From the NCBI RefSeq assembly GCF_963678635.1, contig NC_087064.1, positions 39,529,464-39,593,463 on the forward strand: a DNA stretch of 64,000 bases, given 5' to 3'. The DNA is from Symsagittifera roscoffensis. Its lineage: Eukaryota; Xenacoelomorpha; Acoela; Convolutidae. The translations under genes were made by a program, and so were the position numbers. The notes under the pieces were generated by a model that saw nothing but the letters and a program-made list of their open reading frames with translations, ran no database searches and was not told the origin of the DNA. Shown piece after piece: positions 22,072 through 33,395 of this stretch; the stretch's first letter is position 1, and every line of letters begins with the position of its first letter.

Positions 22072-22788
22072 TTGCAACTAAATAACATCAATTGCGAACC
22101 CACAGACAGTGAAAGTGTTACAGAAAATACAGTTTCAATTAACATGATACGTGTTGAAAATGATTACGAACCTAATATATACGAACAGCCAATTTGTTCC
22201 CATATCTATCTATCAAAACCAAGAACAATTTTCTTAAACTATTATACAAGTCCCATAAACAGTAACAAAACAAAAGAAAAAATAGTAGAAGCAATAACAG
22301 AAGAAAAACCCACAGAATGCTCAAGCACAAATAATATTTATCAAAATATGCCTAAAGAAACGCAATTACCAAAAGAAAAATTCTGGACAATCCCACTCCT
22401 TTTAGAAAGTCCAAAAAGCAAACAATTTCAAACAACAGACCTTGAAATAGATTTTGTAATAGATTCCGGAGCGGAATCAAATATCATCAATATTCCCACT
22501 TGGAATGAAATAAAAGTTCTACATCCAAAATTAAAACCCTTAAAAACAACAAGCAGACTAGCAACTGCACAAGGATCAACCTTAACGGATTATGGACAAA
22601 TCCAATTTTTCCTTGTTCCCACTCGAACAATGGAACAAAACAAAATCATGAGCAAACCATTTAAACAAACCTTCCACGTCACAGATATAAAACACAATAT
22701 CATTGGAATACCCCTTATTACTAAAAAAATACCAAGTATAAAAATCTTAAAAAGAAGAATTCATATAAAATTAAATACACAAGAATGA
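22072..22788 (+). CDS. E1 aspartic protease region
   Basis: 238 open codons, the longest gag-pol protein segment still open upstream of RT. The first 95 residues are an acidic linker. The protease follows with active site FVIDSGAESNI (catalytic Asp codon 22462-22464), a middle strand region with RLATAQGSTLTDYGQIQFFL, and HNIIGIPLI near the end. The stop overlaps the next ATG (22785), so the next frame is read after a shift. Protease would mature Gag-Pol. It is intact as a domain but isolated between broken frames. Confidence 0.75.
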   Translation: MQLNNINCEPTDSESVTENTVSINMIRVENDYEPNIYEQPICSHIYLSKPRTIFLNYYTSPINSNKTKEKIVEAITEEKPTECSSTNNIYQNMPKETQLPKEKFWTIPLLLESPKSKQFQTTDLEIDFVIDSGAESNIINIPTWNEIKVLHPKLKPLKTTSRLATAQGSTLTDYGQIQFFLVPTRTMEQNKIMSKPFKQTFHVTDIKHNIIGIPLITKKIPSIKILKRRIHIKLNTQE

Positions 22789-23258
22789 AAAGCACAGCTT
22801 TAACAATTTTTCACAGATTAGACAAACAACCACCATTTTTCTTTAGATTTTTCCCTATATACAATCAGGAACGGAAACACCCGAAACCACTATCAGGTAA
22901 TATTTATAACTTCTCATTCAAACAAGTTGGCCATTATGATAAAGAACAAAATCAGCAACATCTCTTTGTGTCTGACCTTGAATTCAGACCAATTCATAAA
23001 TTTTTCCGAGTAACAATTTCATCTATCAAATACATGAAAGATTCAAACTCAGATATGATTTCGTTACATATATATATATATAACAGTTCACCATATAAAA
23101 TAACCCTACCTCTAGGATTATTAGGATATTGTGAAACTAACGCAACAAATGTTCCCACAAAAGAAATAGCATATAGAGTAAATACAATTCTACAACTATT
23201 AGATATACGTCAATCAACAATTCTTAACGAAGAACTATCAATTAATAATATATATTAA
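22785..23258 (+). CDS. E1 pol segment between protease and RT (copy a)
   Basis: 157 open codons. It begins with a short basic stretch (HRLDKQPPFFFRFFP) and includes HKFFRVTISSIKYMK and LPLGLLGYCETNA, then LDIRQSTILNEELS. The same segment occurs in copy b (23997-24290), where it is fused in frame to RT, so it is the pol connector N-terminal to RT. No catalytic motif is seen. A TATATA microsatellite lies within it (23068-23081). Confidence 0.6.
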   Translation: MKSTALTIFHRLDKQPPFFFRFFPIYNQERKHPKPLSGNIYNFSFKQVGHYDKEQNQQHLFVSDLEFRPIHKFFRVTISSIKYMKDSNSDMISLHIYIYNSSPYKITLPLGLLGYCETNATNVPTKEIAYRVNTILQLLDIRQSTILNEELSINNIY

Positions 23259-23259
23259 A

Positions 23260-23955
23260 TAATGAAAAACGAAATACAGATTATTTCTCAAAAATACTCT
23301 ACTTTAAAAAACCAACATTTCAAATATCAAAATAATGGAAGAACAACAAAAATTTTTAACAATGTTCAATTTTCAACACTTTCAGATAACACAAAAAGAA
23401 ATTGAACAAATTGCTGACCTATTATCAAAATAACCGAAAATTATGCAATATCTAAATTTAATGTTAGAAAAGTAAATTCACTACTAAATTTACCTCTAAA
23501 ACCTGATTAAGTTTTCAAAAAACAACGAGCAAGTCAAGTCGCAATTCACTTACAAGACAAATTTAACCGATTACTTGAAATACTAGAACAAACTGAAATC
23601 ATTTTTCCAGTAAATAAAGAAGAGCAGCCAAAAGGTAACACGTTCATAAACCACGCTATCATTTTAGCAAAAGGAGAATCATTAAAAATAGTTCTAGATG
23701 CAAGATACCTCAATTCACTCATTGATGAATCTAATTGTAATTGGCCTATTGAACCAATTCAAGTAATTCTCACAAAAATAAACGGTAAATATTTCGCAAC
23801 ATCAGATATGAATAGTGCATATAATCAAATGCCGTTAGACGAACAATCCAGACGATTAACAGAATTCGTTATTGGAAATCATCAATACGAATCCAACAGA
23901 TTATTCTATGGAATTTCCATAGGACCAGCAGCATCTCAACATTCAAAAAAATAAG
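23260..23955 (+). pseudogene. E1 reverse transcriptase copy a, truncated
   Basis: Covers the RT fingers (KKQRASQ, then EQPKGNTFINHAIILAKGES), motif 'LDARYLNSLIDES' and palm motif A (FATSDMNSAYNQMPLD), with stops near 23432 and 23508. It breaks off after GISIGPAA, before the catalytic YxDD. The sequence then jumps back to pol connector sequence, starting copy b. An internal duplication therefore cuts RT in two. Confidence 0.75.
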
Positions 23956-23996
23956 TTAACCAGTATGATAAAAGTCAAAATAAACAACAACTTTTT

Positions 23997-25070
23997 ATGT
24001 CAGACTTTGAATTTAAACCTATTCACAAGTTTTTCAAAATCACGATTTCATCTATAAAATATTTGAAAAACACGAATTCCGACATCATTTCGTTACACGT
24101 GTATAACAATACACCGTATCAAGTAAAATTACCCTTAGGACTTTTAGGATATTGCGAAACAAACGCTATAATCTCACCCATACATGAAGTAGCCTACCGC
24201 GAAAATAATATACTCAAATTATTAGATATTTGCCAATCCACACTTCTTAACGAAGAATTATCCATAAATAACATAATAAGCAATGAAAAGAGAAACACAG
24301 ATTATTTCACAAAAACACCATATTTTAAACCAACATTCAATATAACAAATTACACAAAAGAACAACAACAATTTTTAACGATGTTTATTTTTGAACACTC
24401 ACAAATAACACAAATCGAATTTGACAAACTAGCAAAACAACTGTTAAAATATTCAACAGTCTACGCAACATCAAAATTTAATGTTGGGAAAATCAGTTCA
24501 TCACTACATCTCCCGTTAAAACCTGACGAAGTTTTCAAAAAACAAAGAGCTAGTAAAGTACCAATTCATTTACACGACAAAGTAAATAGATTACTAGATA
24601 TTTTAGAACAATACAAAATTATCTCACCAGTAAATAAAGAAGAACAACCAAAAGGCAACACATTTATTAACCCTGTTATCATTCTAGCAAAAGGAGAATC
24701 ATTAAAAATAGTTTTAGACGCTAGATACCTCAATTCACTAATTGACGAATCAAAATGCAATTGGCCTATTGAACCAATACAAGTTATCTTAACAAAAATA
24801 AACGGAAAATACTTTACAACCGCAGATATGAATAGTGCATACAATCAAATGCCACTAGATGAACAATCACGACGTTTAACACAATTTGTTATTGGAAATC
24901 AACAATATGAATTTAACCGCCTATTCTATGGAATTTCCATAGGACCAGCAGCATTTTCAGCTTTTCTGAGTAAAATTTTTAGACCATTAATACTCAATAA
25001 AAAGCAATCGCATATTAAGACGATGTTCTTATGCAATCACAAACAAAAGACAAAACGTTCATTGATTTAG
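23997..25070 (+). CDS. E1 reverse transcriptase copy b (longest pol frame)
   Basis: 357 codons without a stop: pol connector (1-100), RT fingers and palm (130-330). It shows NPVIILAKGESLKIVLDARY, NWPIEPI, motif A TTADMNSAYNQMPLDEQSRR (Asp present), and motif B FYGISIGPAAFSAFLSKIF. The expected YxDD motif C is destroyed: after CATATT two extra bases (AA, 25017-25018) throw the frame, and D-D-V follows in the next frame (25019-25027). The frame then runs to an unrelated stop. Downstream thumb sequence continues to 25190 in the other frame. Confidence 0.85.
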   Translation: MSDFEFKPIHKFFKITISSIKYLKNTNSDIISLHVYNNTPYQVKLPLGLLGYCETNAIISPIHEVAYRENNILKLLDICQSTLLNEELSINNIISNEKRNTDYFTKTPYFKPTFNITNYTKEQQQFLTMFIFEHSQITQIEFDKLAKQLLKYSTVYATSKFNVGKISSSLHLPLKPDEVFKKQRASKVPIHLHDKVNRLLDILEQYKIISPVNKEEQPKGNTFINPVIILAKGESLKIVLDARYLNSLIDESKCNWPIEPIQVILTKINGKYFTTADMNSAYNQMPLDEQSRRLTQFVIGNQQYEFNRLFYGISIGPAAFSAFLSKIFRPLILNKKQSHIKTMFLCNHKQKTKRSLI

Positions 25071-25194
25071 AAATTTTTCGTCAAATATTATTACGCGAAA
25101 ACATGAAAGCAGTCCCGGATAAATCACATTTTTTTCTAACAAGAGTGAAAATCCTTGGGCATATTATAGAAAAAACACTATAACTCCTTTAAAA

Positions 25195-25973
25195 TCTCGC
25201 ATAGATGCAATCCAAAAAATTCCAAACACCTTCAAATAAAAAGAAAGTACGAAAATTTTTTGGAATGTTAAACATCTTAAGTAAATACGTATTTAAAATG
25301 CAGTTAACTCAAAACCATTCTAAAACAACCCTAGACAACAGAAAAATTCTGAATGGACAACAGAACATCAGAAACGATGCGAAGAAAAAAAAACTCTTCT
25401 CACTGAAAGATTATCAAACACTATTCTAGATACCAGCCAACCATTTTATGCCATTTGCGACGCCTCTAACTTTGGCATCGGCGCAGCTTTAATACAATCT
25501 CACAATGGAAAAAATACAACGAACCTCGTTTCACCAAACTCCAGACTAATCACCCAAGCTGAACTTAGACTCTCTACACTTATGAGAGAATGCTTAGCCA
25601 TAATATATACACTTACAGAATATGAACTTTTAATATTTGGATCTAAACATCAAACAGTTTTATTTACAGATCATAAACCAATAATTTTCTTTTAACACAA
25701 AAATCAAACCCAAACGATAGAGTTTAGAGATTTCAACTAATTTTATTGAAAATTCCATACTCACATATAGATTGGACATCAGAAAAAAACCTCGCACTAT
25801 TCGATACTCTCTGTAGAAATACACCACCTGAATTGTTAACAAGAAAAACAACAGTTGAAATACCACAAAATATTCAATTTTTCCTTGCACAAGATGAAAC
25901 CTCACCAAGGTTAAAATGCCAATATGCAGTAAAAACTGACATAAACCAATCACAAATCAATAGTCTTCAATAG
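25195..25973 (+). pseudogene. E1 tether and RNase H, copy b
   Basis: 25205-25429 resembles the RT-RNase H tether (IQKIQTPSNKKKVRKFFGML-like region). RNase H follows in another frame from about 25440: FYAICDASNFGIGAAL (first Asp present), LMRECLAIIYTL (Glu present) and LFTDHKPI (second Asp present), so the three expected acidic positions survive. A stop follows at about 25693. The end (25746-25973) matches copy c. At about 25973 the sequence jumps to a protease-end remnant and then copy c. Confidence 0.7.
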
Positions 25974-26017
25974 AATTCATATAAAAAATAAATACACAAG
26001 AATGAAAAGAAAAGAAT

Positions 26018-27570
26018 AAAATAATGAAAAACGAAATACAGATTATTTCTCAAAAAAACTCTACTTTAAACCAACATTCCAAATATCAAAATAATGGAAG
26101 AACAACAAAAATTTTTAACAATAATCAATTTTCAACACTCTTAGATAACACAAAAAGAATTTGAACAATTTGCTGACCTATTATTAAAATACCCGAAAAT
26201 TATGCACTATCTAAATTTAATGTTGGAAAAGTAAATTCAGTACTAAATTTACCTCTAAAACCTGATTCAGTTTTCAAAAAACAACGAGCAAGTCAAGTCG
26301 CAATTCACTTACAAGACAAATTTAACCGATTACTTTAAATACTAGAACAATATGAAATCATTTTTCCAGTAAATAAAATAGAGCAGCCAAAAGGTACCAC
26401 GTTCATAAACCACGTTATCATTTTAGCAAAAGGAGAATCATTAAAAATAGTTCTAGATGCAAGATACCTCAATTCACTCATTGATGAATCTAAATGTAAT
26501 TGGCCTATTGAACCAATTCAAGTTATTCTCACAAAAATAAACGGTAAATATTTCGCAACATCAGATATGAATAGTGCATATAATCAAAGTGCGGTAAATA
26601 TAAAGACGATGCTTTTATGCAATCACAAACAAAAGACTAAACGTTCATTGATTTAGAAAAATTTCGTCAAACATTATTTCACGAAAACATGAAAGCAGTC
26701 CCGGATAAATCACATTTTTTTAAGTAAATTTTTTCTAACAAGAGTAAAATTCCTTGGACATGTTATAGAAAAAAAAACACTATAACTCCCCTAAAAGCTC
26801 GCATAGAAGCAATCCAAAAACTCAAAACACCTTCAAATAAAAAGAAAGTACAAAATTTGCTTGGAATGTTAAACTTCTTAAGTAACTACGTATATAAAAT
26901 GCAGTTAACTCAAAACCATTCTTCAACTTCCTTAGACAACAGAAAAGTTTTAAATGGACAACAGAACATCAGAAACGTTTTGAAGAAACAAAAACTCTTC
27001 TCACTGAACGATTATCAAACACTATTCCAAATCCCAGCCAACCATTTTATGCCATTTCGACGCCTCTAACTTTGGCATCGGTGCAGCTTTAATAATCTCA
27101 CAATGGAACAAATAAAACGAACCTCGTTTCACCAAACTCCAGACTAATCGCACAAGCTGAACTTAGACTCTCTACACTTATGAGAGAATGCTTAGCCATA
27201 ATATATACACTTACAGAATATGAATCTTTAATATTTGGATCTAAACATCAACCAGTTTTATTTACAGATCATAAACCAATAATCTTTCTTTTCACACAAA
27301 AATCAAACACAAACGGTCGAGTTTAGAGATTTCAACTATTCTTATTGAAAATTCCAAACACACATATAGATTGGACAGCAGGAAAAAACCTCGCACTGTT
27401 CGATACTTTCTGTAGAAATACGCCACCTGAATTGTTAACAAGAAAAACAACAGTTGAAATACCACAAAATATTTAATTTTTCCTTGCACAAGATGAAACC
27501 TCACCAAAGTTAAAATGCAAATATGCAGTAAAAACTGACATAGACCAATCACAAATCAATAGTCTACAAT
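26018..27570 (+). pseudogene. E1 RT and RNase H, copy c
   Basis: Third RT copy. Fingers and motif A (FATSDMNSAYNQ) are present, then a deletion near 26588 removes motif B and joins directly to a K-Y-K-D-D-A word where YxDD should be. Tether (26857-27069) and RNase H (CDASNFGIGAAL split by a shift at about 27056; RECLAIIYTL; FTDHKPI) follow with several stops. It is closest to copy a in the fingers, and it continues into integrase, so it represents the pol end of one parental element. Confidence 0.75.
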
Positions 27571-28144
27571 ATTTTCCATCATATTTAGATTGTCAAAACA
27601 ATCACTACGAAGTAGATCTACGAGGGAAATCTACATTCAAACCGATACCATATTCTTCATGGATCAAAAACAACACACAGCAAAAACCAATCAAAAAAAA
27701 CTATAGAAAAATAATCTATTCCCTTTAATAGGAAAAAAAACCTAACTGATAATATAAAGTTATCAGGCCCACAAAATAACAACTCAAATTATAAAACAAA
27801 TCATTTTTTTAACCTCCATGATCCACTAGATACAATACCTCTATTAAAAATAGAATATGAAAACATTTTTCTTTCAATAACCGAAGAAAAATCACTCGAA
27901 TTATATCAGAAACAACAAAATCTTGACCCAGTCATAAGACAATTAAAATCTTGGCACAACTATAAAACCAAGCCAATTAAAGCCGATATCACCATTCTAG
28001 GAAATAAAACCCTTCCTAGATATTTCAGAAAATTGAACAATACCTCTATCACGAAAACACAAACTTTTTAGAATACCAAGCATCTTATATCAAAGTACCC
28101 TGCCTACTTTTAAGTATATTGCTTATAGCTTTTCATAACTCTCA
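27571..28144 (+). pseudogene. E1 RNase H-integrase connector
   Basis: Broken frames rich in Asn, Lys and Tyr, including an acidic block with LYQKQQNLDPVIRQLKSW (around 27900-27960). Such Q-x-D-P-x-I-x-x-L-K blocks usually lie just before the integrase zinc-binding domain in Ty3/gypsy pol. Several stops are present. Confidence 0.5.
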
Positions 28145-29594
28145 CTCTTTGCACACTAAAGGACACTCAGGCGCAGAAAAACCATATTGAAACTTTATAC
28201 AAAATTTTTATTTCCCAAATGCACCAGTTTGGATAAAAGTTATATGCAATGATTGCATAACATGTCAATTAAACAAACCATACCCAAACCAAAAACAAAT
28301 TGCAGAAAAACAAGGTTTTAAAGGACAAAGTCTATACTTCAATCATATAATTTCATTTGATACAAAAGGACCAATATCACCAACCTCATTTTTAATGGTC
28401 ATAGTCGACGCATTCGCACACTTCGTAGCACTTAACCCAGTACCTCATTGTAAAGCTTATTATGTATATACAACACTTTATGAACGCTGGATAGCAAAAT
28501 TCGGTTTACCAGAATTTCTTGTTACAGACAATGGAACTGAATTTACAAACAACGTAATCATTGCACTATGCCCCTTAAATAATATTAAGCACAAAACACG
28601 TACATCTCATGCACCTTGGACTAAAGGATTAGTCGAAGGCATGAACCGTTCATTACAAGAACACCTTAGATAAATCATTAACGGAATTGACACACTATAT
28701 ATTGAACGGTCAAATGATGTAAAACTATTTCCTGTATCTTATAACTCAAAAATCACAACAACTTTAGGACTATCACCCTATGAAATGGTTTTCAATCAAA
28801 AACCATGGAAACCGATAGTGTTCACAGCAAATTCTTCAAAAAATACACAAGGTTGTTGTCGACCCAATAAAGAATCAATATGTTATAATCTAGCACTTAC
28901 ATACCCACGATGAAGATCAGTTCCATCATCCGCAAATTTTAAAAATAGCTTCCGGTACACACCTAATGGATTTTAAACAGAGATAGAAAACGCAACGAAA
29001 TTTACCAGAAACTAACAAAAAATTGTTACAAAGGCAAAATACTAACTCCTAAGTAAAATCTCAATTTACCCCAGCTACAAACTTAAAAATCGGAACATAC
29101 GTTTTAATTCCAAATCATACAACACAAAAATGAATTTCTAAAAACTTACAACCACTCCGAAAAGGACCATATCAACCAATTGATAATTCCACTGATGTAA
29201 CACACAAACTTACAGACCTTAACAAAAAAGAAATCGTTCAACACCGAACCAATCTTTCACCTAATTATCCGAAAGAGTATGTTCTCCGCGAACTGAATCA
29301 ATTATAATCTTTTACAGGACTTGAAGTTTTTCAAAATAATTCAGATCACGTACAAAATCAAAGCCCTGATATCATCCCTATCCAAAAACCATTAGACAAA
29401 AATGAGAGAGTACTTCCCAAACAAACATCAAAAAATTCAGATAACAAAAAGATAACTCAAACAGGAAAAACAAATCAAAAATTAGAAGAAAAAATTCTTC
29501 TTCAATTTCAAAAAGAAAAATCTCCACATAGAAAATCATCGCAACTTCGATATCAGCCACACAAAGATTACAAAACATTCATTCCTAAAAATTA
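28120..29594 (+). pseudogene. E1 integrase with D,D-35-E core and GPY/F-type end
   Basis: Zinc-binding HHCC: HNSHSLHTKGHSG near 28135-28170 and CNDC at 28245-28256, with one TGA between. Catalytic core: Asp codon 28359-28361 in SFDTKGPIS, Asp 28527-28529 in VTDNGTEF, Glu 28635-28637 in GLVEGMNR, giving 55 and then 35 residues between them, the canonical spacing. 28395-28673 is one open frame of 92 codons. After a TAA (28671) come SPYEMVF and, near 29160, RKGPYQP, a GPY/F-type C-terminal module. Catalytic residues are all present, but at least four stops are not tolerable. Confidence 0.85.
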
Positions 29595-31080
29595 AAGAAA
29601 GTTGAATTTCAGAAATCACTTTTAAATCAATTAACATTTTCGCCTCTTGCAAATCTTTTCATAACCCAAACATTTTGTCAAGATTCTTGCTGAAAAGCAC
29701 TTGAACAAATAGTTCAGATTCAGACAATCAGAAATTTTTCCGAATCATCACCTCATTTTGACACGACTTGTTTAGCCGACAAACAGTCACTTTCAAGCCA
29801 ATCTCTAATTATATTCCAAGGAACTCCAAGTCAAAAATAAGCAAACCGATAAACACTGACACCTGAAATAAACAAAGTCTCATTTTTATAACCCTCCCCT
29901 AGCAAGCAGAACAAAGATCAGCAATATTGTCCCAAGTTAGATCTCAAAAACCCCCAGGCAAAAATATTAAATTAGCCTAAAGAACAAAATGGACATGAGC
30001 AATTAGCCTAAAGTACGAATATTTCTTAGATACCCCCAATCATCCTATAAAAACAACAAAATCCGGAAGACCCTTGAGATTCCTCCAAATTTTTCTCTAC
30101 CAAAAATTGCCGAAATCCAACCCACTTGTCAAAAAACCAATAAGCAAACCGACCACACTCGAATTTAGCCTAAAAAGTGAAAACTAATTCGACGAAACGA
30201 AACATTTTTTCAATTTCTTCTTTCTCTAACAGTCAACAAATTTCAAAACATTCTTTCAAACCTTTTCTCAATCTTTTCAAGTTTTTTTCAAACTTTGTAT
30301 AAACCTCATATCCGATATCCGAGAAATATTCATCCTCTAGCTGATAGTTTTTTGCAAATTTTTCATCCTTTTTTATTCCCTTGCCCAAGCCTACGTTAAT
30401 TTTTTCAAAATCATTGACCACCTCCTCAGATAAGATACATCAAATAACTATATAAATGTTCCAACATCTATTCAGTAGAACAGAATTTTTTCTTCTTTTC
30501 AAAATATTTCTCAAATTTTTATTATCCCTCATAATGACAATATGCAAATGTATAAAGAAGGCTATCATAATTCAACAAACCCCCTCATCAGTTTCCACCC
30601 ACAACGTCCCAGGAACCTCCAACAACAGCAACAAATAGTCAAACAAATAACGCCCAATGATCGACACGCATCTTTTTTCAAGACAATCCATACACATTTG
30701 AGTAAAAACGCGCACGATTGTCTGAACCACTAGAACCAGTAGCTCGCTAAGAATCTCTAAACAAACCAAAATACGAACAAATAAATAATATATACCCGTC
30801 TCTCCAGCAAGATCTTATTAGAGCAAGACATCAAAGTCAAAACCAAAACACGCTCAAAATAAACAGACAAATTATTCATCCAAGACGAAATAGAAAATTG
30901 CAAACCACCAGAGTTCAATTCAACATACCTCTTTAACCAACAGCAAACCCTATAGACTTCAACACAAAAAAAAACACATCAAATATCCCATCAGAATATT
31001 TAGGTTCAACCCCTACATCTGAATAAATCCGAGAAAATCATTTTAATCCCCCAGCCACTACAGAACATCCCACGTTTTGG
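29595..31080 (+). other. E1 interval between pol and envelope-like region
   Basis: Mostly without usable frames. A short frame at 30456-30638 begins with a strongly hydrophobic stretch (FLLFKIFLKFLLSLIM), which could be the remains of a signal peptide for the downstream envelope-like protein. That is inference; no splice evidence is available. Confidence 0.35.
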
Positions 31081-31539
31081 ATGACACAAGCTTTTACTCA
31101 GGGCGAACCAAATTTAGTGAACGATCCATTAGGCTTTTCATCTGACACAAATTTGTCACTACCAGAAACTCTTTCACTCCCTCCAACCCCCTCCTTGACT
31201 CAAATCTCACAAACAAGATTTCCTCCAAATTTTCCTACAAATCTTGACGCTAGAAATAAAGAAAGTTCAACAAATAACCTACACCTACAATTAGATTGGA
31301 ACACGTTCGTAGCTCCCCCTCCATTATTTGGACAACATCACGAAAGTAACGGGTTACACAACTGGGCACTTAACAGACTACAATATCGACAAGACATCCA
31401 CAAAGATATACGAGAACATAACATACAAATACTTACACAAGATAATCTGACACTTAAATTTGAAATCACAGAAAGACTAAATTATAGAATTGACCATACT
31501 TTATCCCTAGCCCAACTCCCCCCCCCCCCCCCCGAGTAA
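31081..31539 (+). CDS. E1 ORF downstream of pol, Pro/Thr-rich, unknown
   Basis: 152 open codons, low complexity at the start (Leu/Pro/Ser/Thr) and helical later (NWALNRLQYRQDIHKDIREH), ending in a proline run made by a C16 homopolymer (31518-31533). The homopolymer is likely to vary in length and change the end of the frame. It stands where errantivirus-like elements begin their third ORF. I recognise no family. Confidence 0.4.
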   Translation: MTQAFTQGEPNLVNDPLGFSSDTNLSLPETLSLPPTPSLTQISQTRFPPNFPTNLDARNKESSTNNLHLQLDWNTFVAPPPLFGQHHESNGLHNWALNRLQYRQDIHKDIREHNIQILTQDNLTLKFEITERLNYRIDHTLSLAQLPPPPPE

Positions 31540-31663
31540 ATTAGCTCAGTCTTTACCTCCCCCATTTATGACCACAGAACTCATCTAAAAATACGATAGA
31601 TACACTAAAAAGACAATTGGATATATCCATTTTTATAGTCCATACTCAGGAATAGTCATACAC

Positions 31664-33395
31664 ATGTATCTTCTAAAGAAACTAATTTTCCAGACCTTTC
31701 TCTTTATTTATTTCCAAAAACCCGATCATAACAACCCTTTTCTCCGAACAGGACCCCAGGGTTCACAAGTCCTACACTATGACTGCGAAGAAGCTGAACA
31801 AAAAACAATACATAAATATGCAATGAATCGGGTCACAAAATGCGAAACCGAACCACAGTCAGTAGAAACAACCAACATAATAGCTACACTTTACTCAAAA
31901 GCTTGAGCTACAACACTAACAGGATTTAAATTCACTGCAACATTTTCCGAAAAGAAAATACATTGTTCCCAAGTTTCAAACGGAAACAAAAACAGACTAG
32001 ATCTTGAATCTTTCTGAAGAAGTAACATCGAAAGACTTTTATATCTCAGCCCTGACGATTGTAAAAACGAACTTAGGCGATTAAAAATCACAACAAAAAA
32101 GGCACAACCAGAAATGTGGTAAAGTTTCAAGTTTTCACAGACTCTGCACATCAAGCCGAACTTGAAAGATACCAAGGTCACATAAAACTAGACGACAAAT
32201 ATCCCTTCCACGGAGCACATGGAAGATTAACTTACGATCTCGATAATAAAAATTGATCACCACACAATGGAGTAAACAACCCCTCAAATTGTAAAGCCGA
32301 CACTAAAAATAAAAGATACCAAGAAATAATGTTTTTTTTAATTGGAAAATACATCTTCGAAAAGTACAAATCACACGAAATTTAAAAGATGACGTTATAA
32401 TTTAGCATGGAATCAGACTCTCACGCAAAAACGATCAAGAATACTGAAATCCTACTACACGAACACAAGCAGCAATTGTTTGGTTTCCCGAGGACAATTG
32501 TACCACATTTCAAGTAGAAAAAATACACGCTGGAATGATAAAACTTCACCAAAAACTTTTTATTGATTCAATCCCTGATGAAAATGAAAACCTTGATCAA
32601 ATCAGACAGAGTTATTAAAAATTTGAAAACATTCATGATATAGAAAATAAATTGACACGCTTCCAAACACACCCAGAAACGGAACATGCATGTAAATACA
32701 CCAATCCACTTTACAAAACACAATAATCAGAAATTCGTGCCGAATACGAACAAGATTTCGACATGAATACAGGAAAACTAACTATACATCCATTGGCAAG
32801 ATCCCACTCAACCAGTGACAAACATTCATATATCCCAGTAAACCTTCTAAAAATACAGGAAACTTTGGTGGGAAAAAAAATCACAAGACAAAGACAGTAC
32901 ATGATTGAAAGAACTATCACTAATGAACAACACTCATTTTGGCGCAACTCATTATGACATACACTTAGACATGAAACTAGACTATTCAATAAGTAGAATT
33001 TTTCAAGAAATGTCTTTAACAGAACTTGAAACACATCAATTATGCGTACTTGAAAGAACACAAATTTTACAATCACTTGCTTTAGCAGTATTAAAAAACT
33101 TTTATGCAGGATATTTACTATCAGCTAACAGATCAAGTTTCATTGACTACGAAGGAAACATATAATGGTTTTACACTTGTACTAAAAAAGTTCAACCCTT
33201 ATATGTTTTTGAAGACAAAAGGTGCTATAAAAGAATCCCAATATTCTACAAAAACAATGTACACTTTGTTGATACTACCGAAGAACTTGTTTTTGAGATA
33301 CAGCAGTCCCATGTGGATCAGAAAAAAGCCACAATTTAGTACAATCAAACCCTGACGTAGATAAATACTACCTTCTCACACCATATCCTTTACTT
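31664..33395 (+). pseudogene. E1 envelope-like ectodomain region
   Basis: Broken frames (31664-31906, 32120-32256, 32763-32957, 32905-33165, 33170-33350) carry spaced cysteines and glycoprotein-like sequence. A hydrophobic start (LIFQTFLFIYF) is followed by a YDCEEAE block. Further on are a GHIKLDDKYPFHG stretch and ELETHQLCVLERTQ, then a Cys-rich stretch after 33165. Position directly after pol and before a membrane-anchored segment suggests a captured viral-type envelope protein, once used for cell-to-cell spread. I cannot name the donor family with confidence. Many stops; not functional. Confidence 0.45.

Noticed and set aside
31501-31540. Proline-rich C-terminus of the 31081 frame as a protein-interaction motif
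   Set aside because: It is produced by a C16 homopolymer, which is prone to length change and sequencing error.
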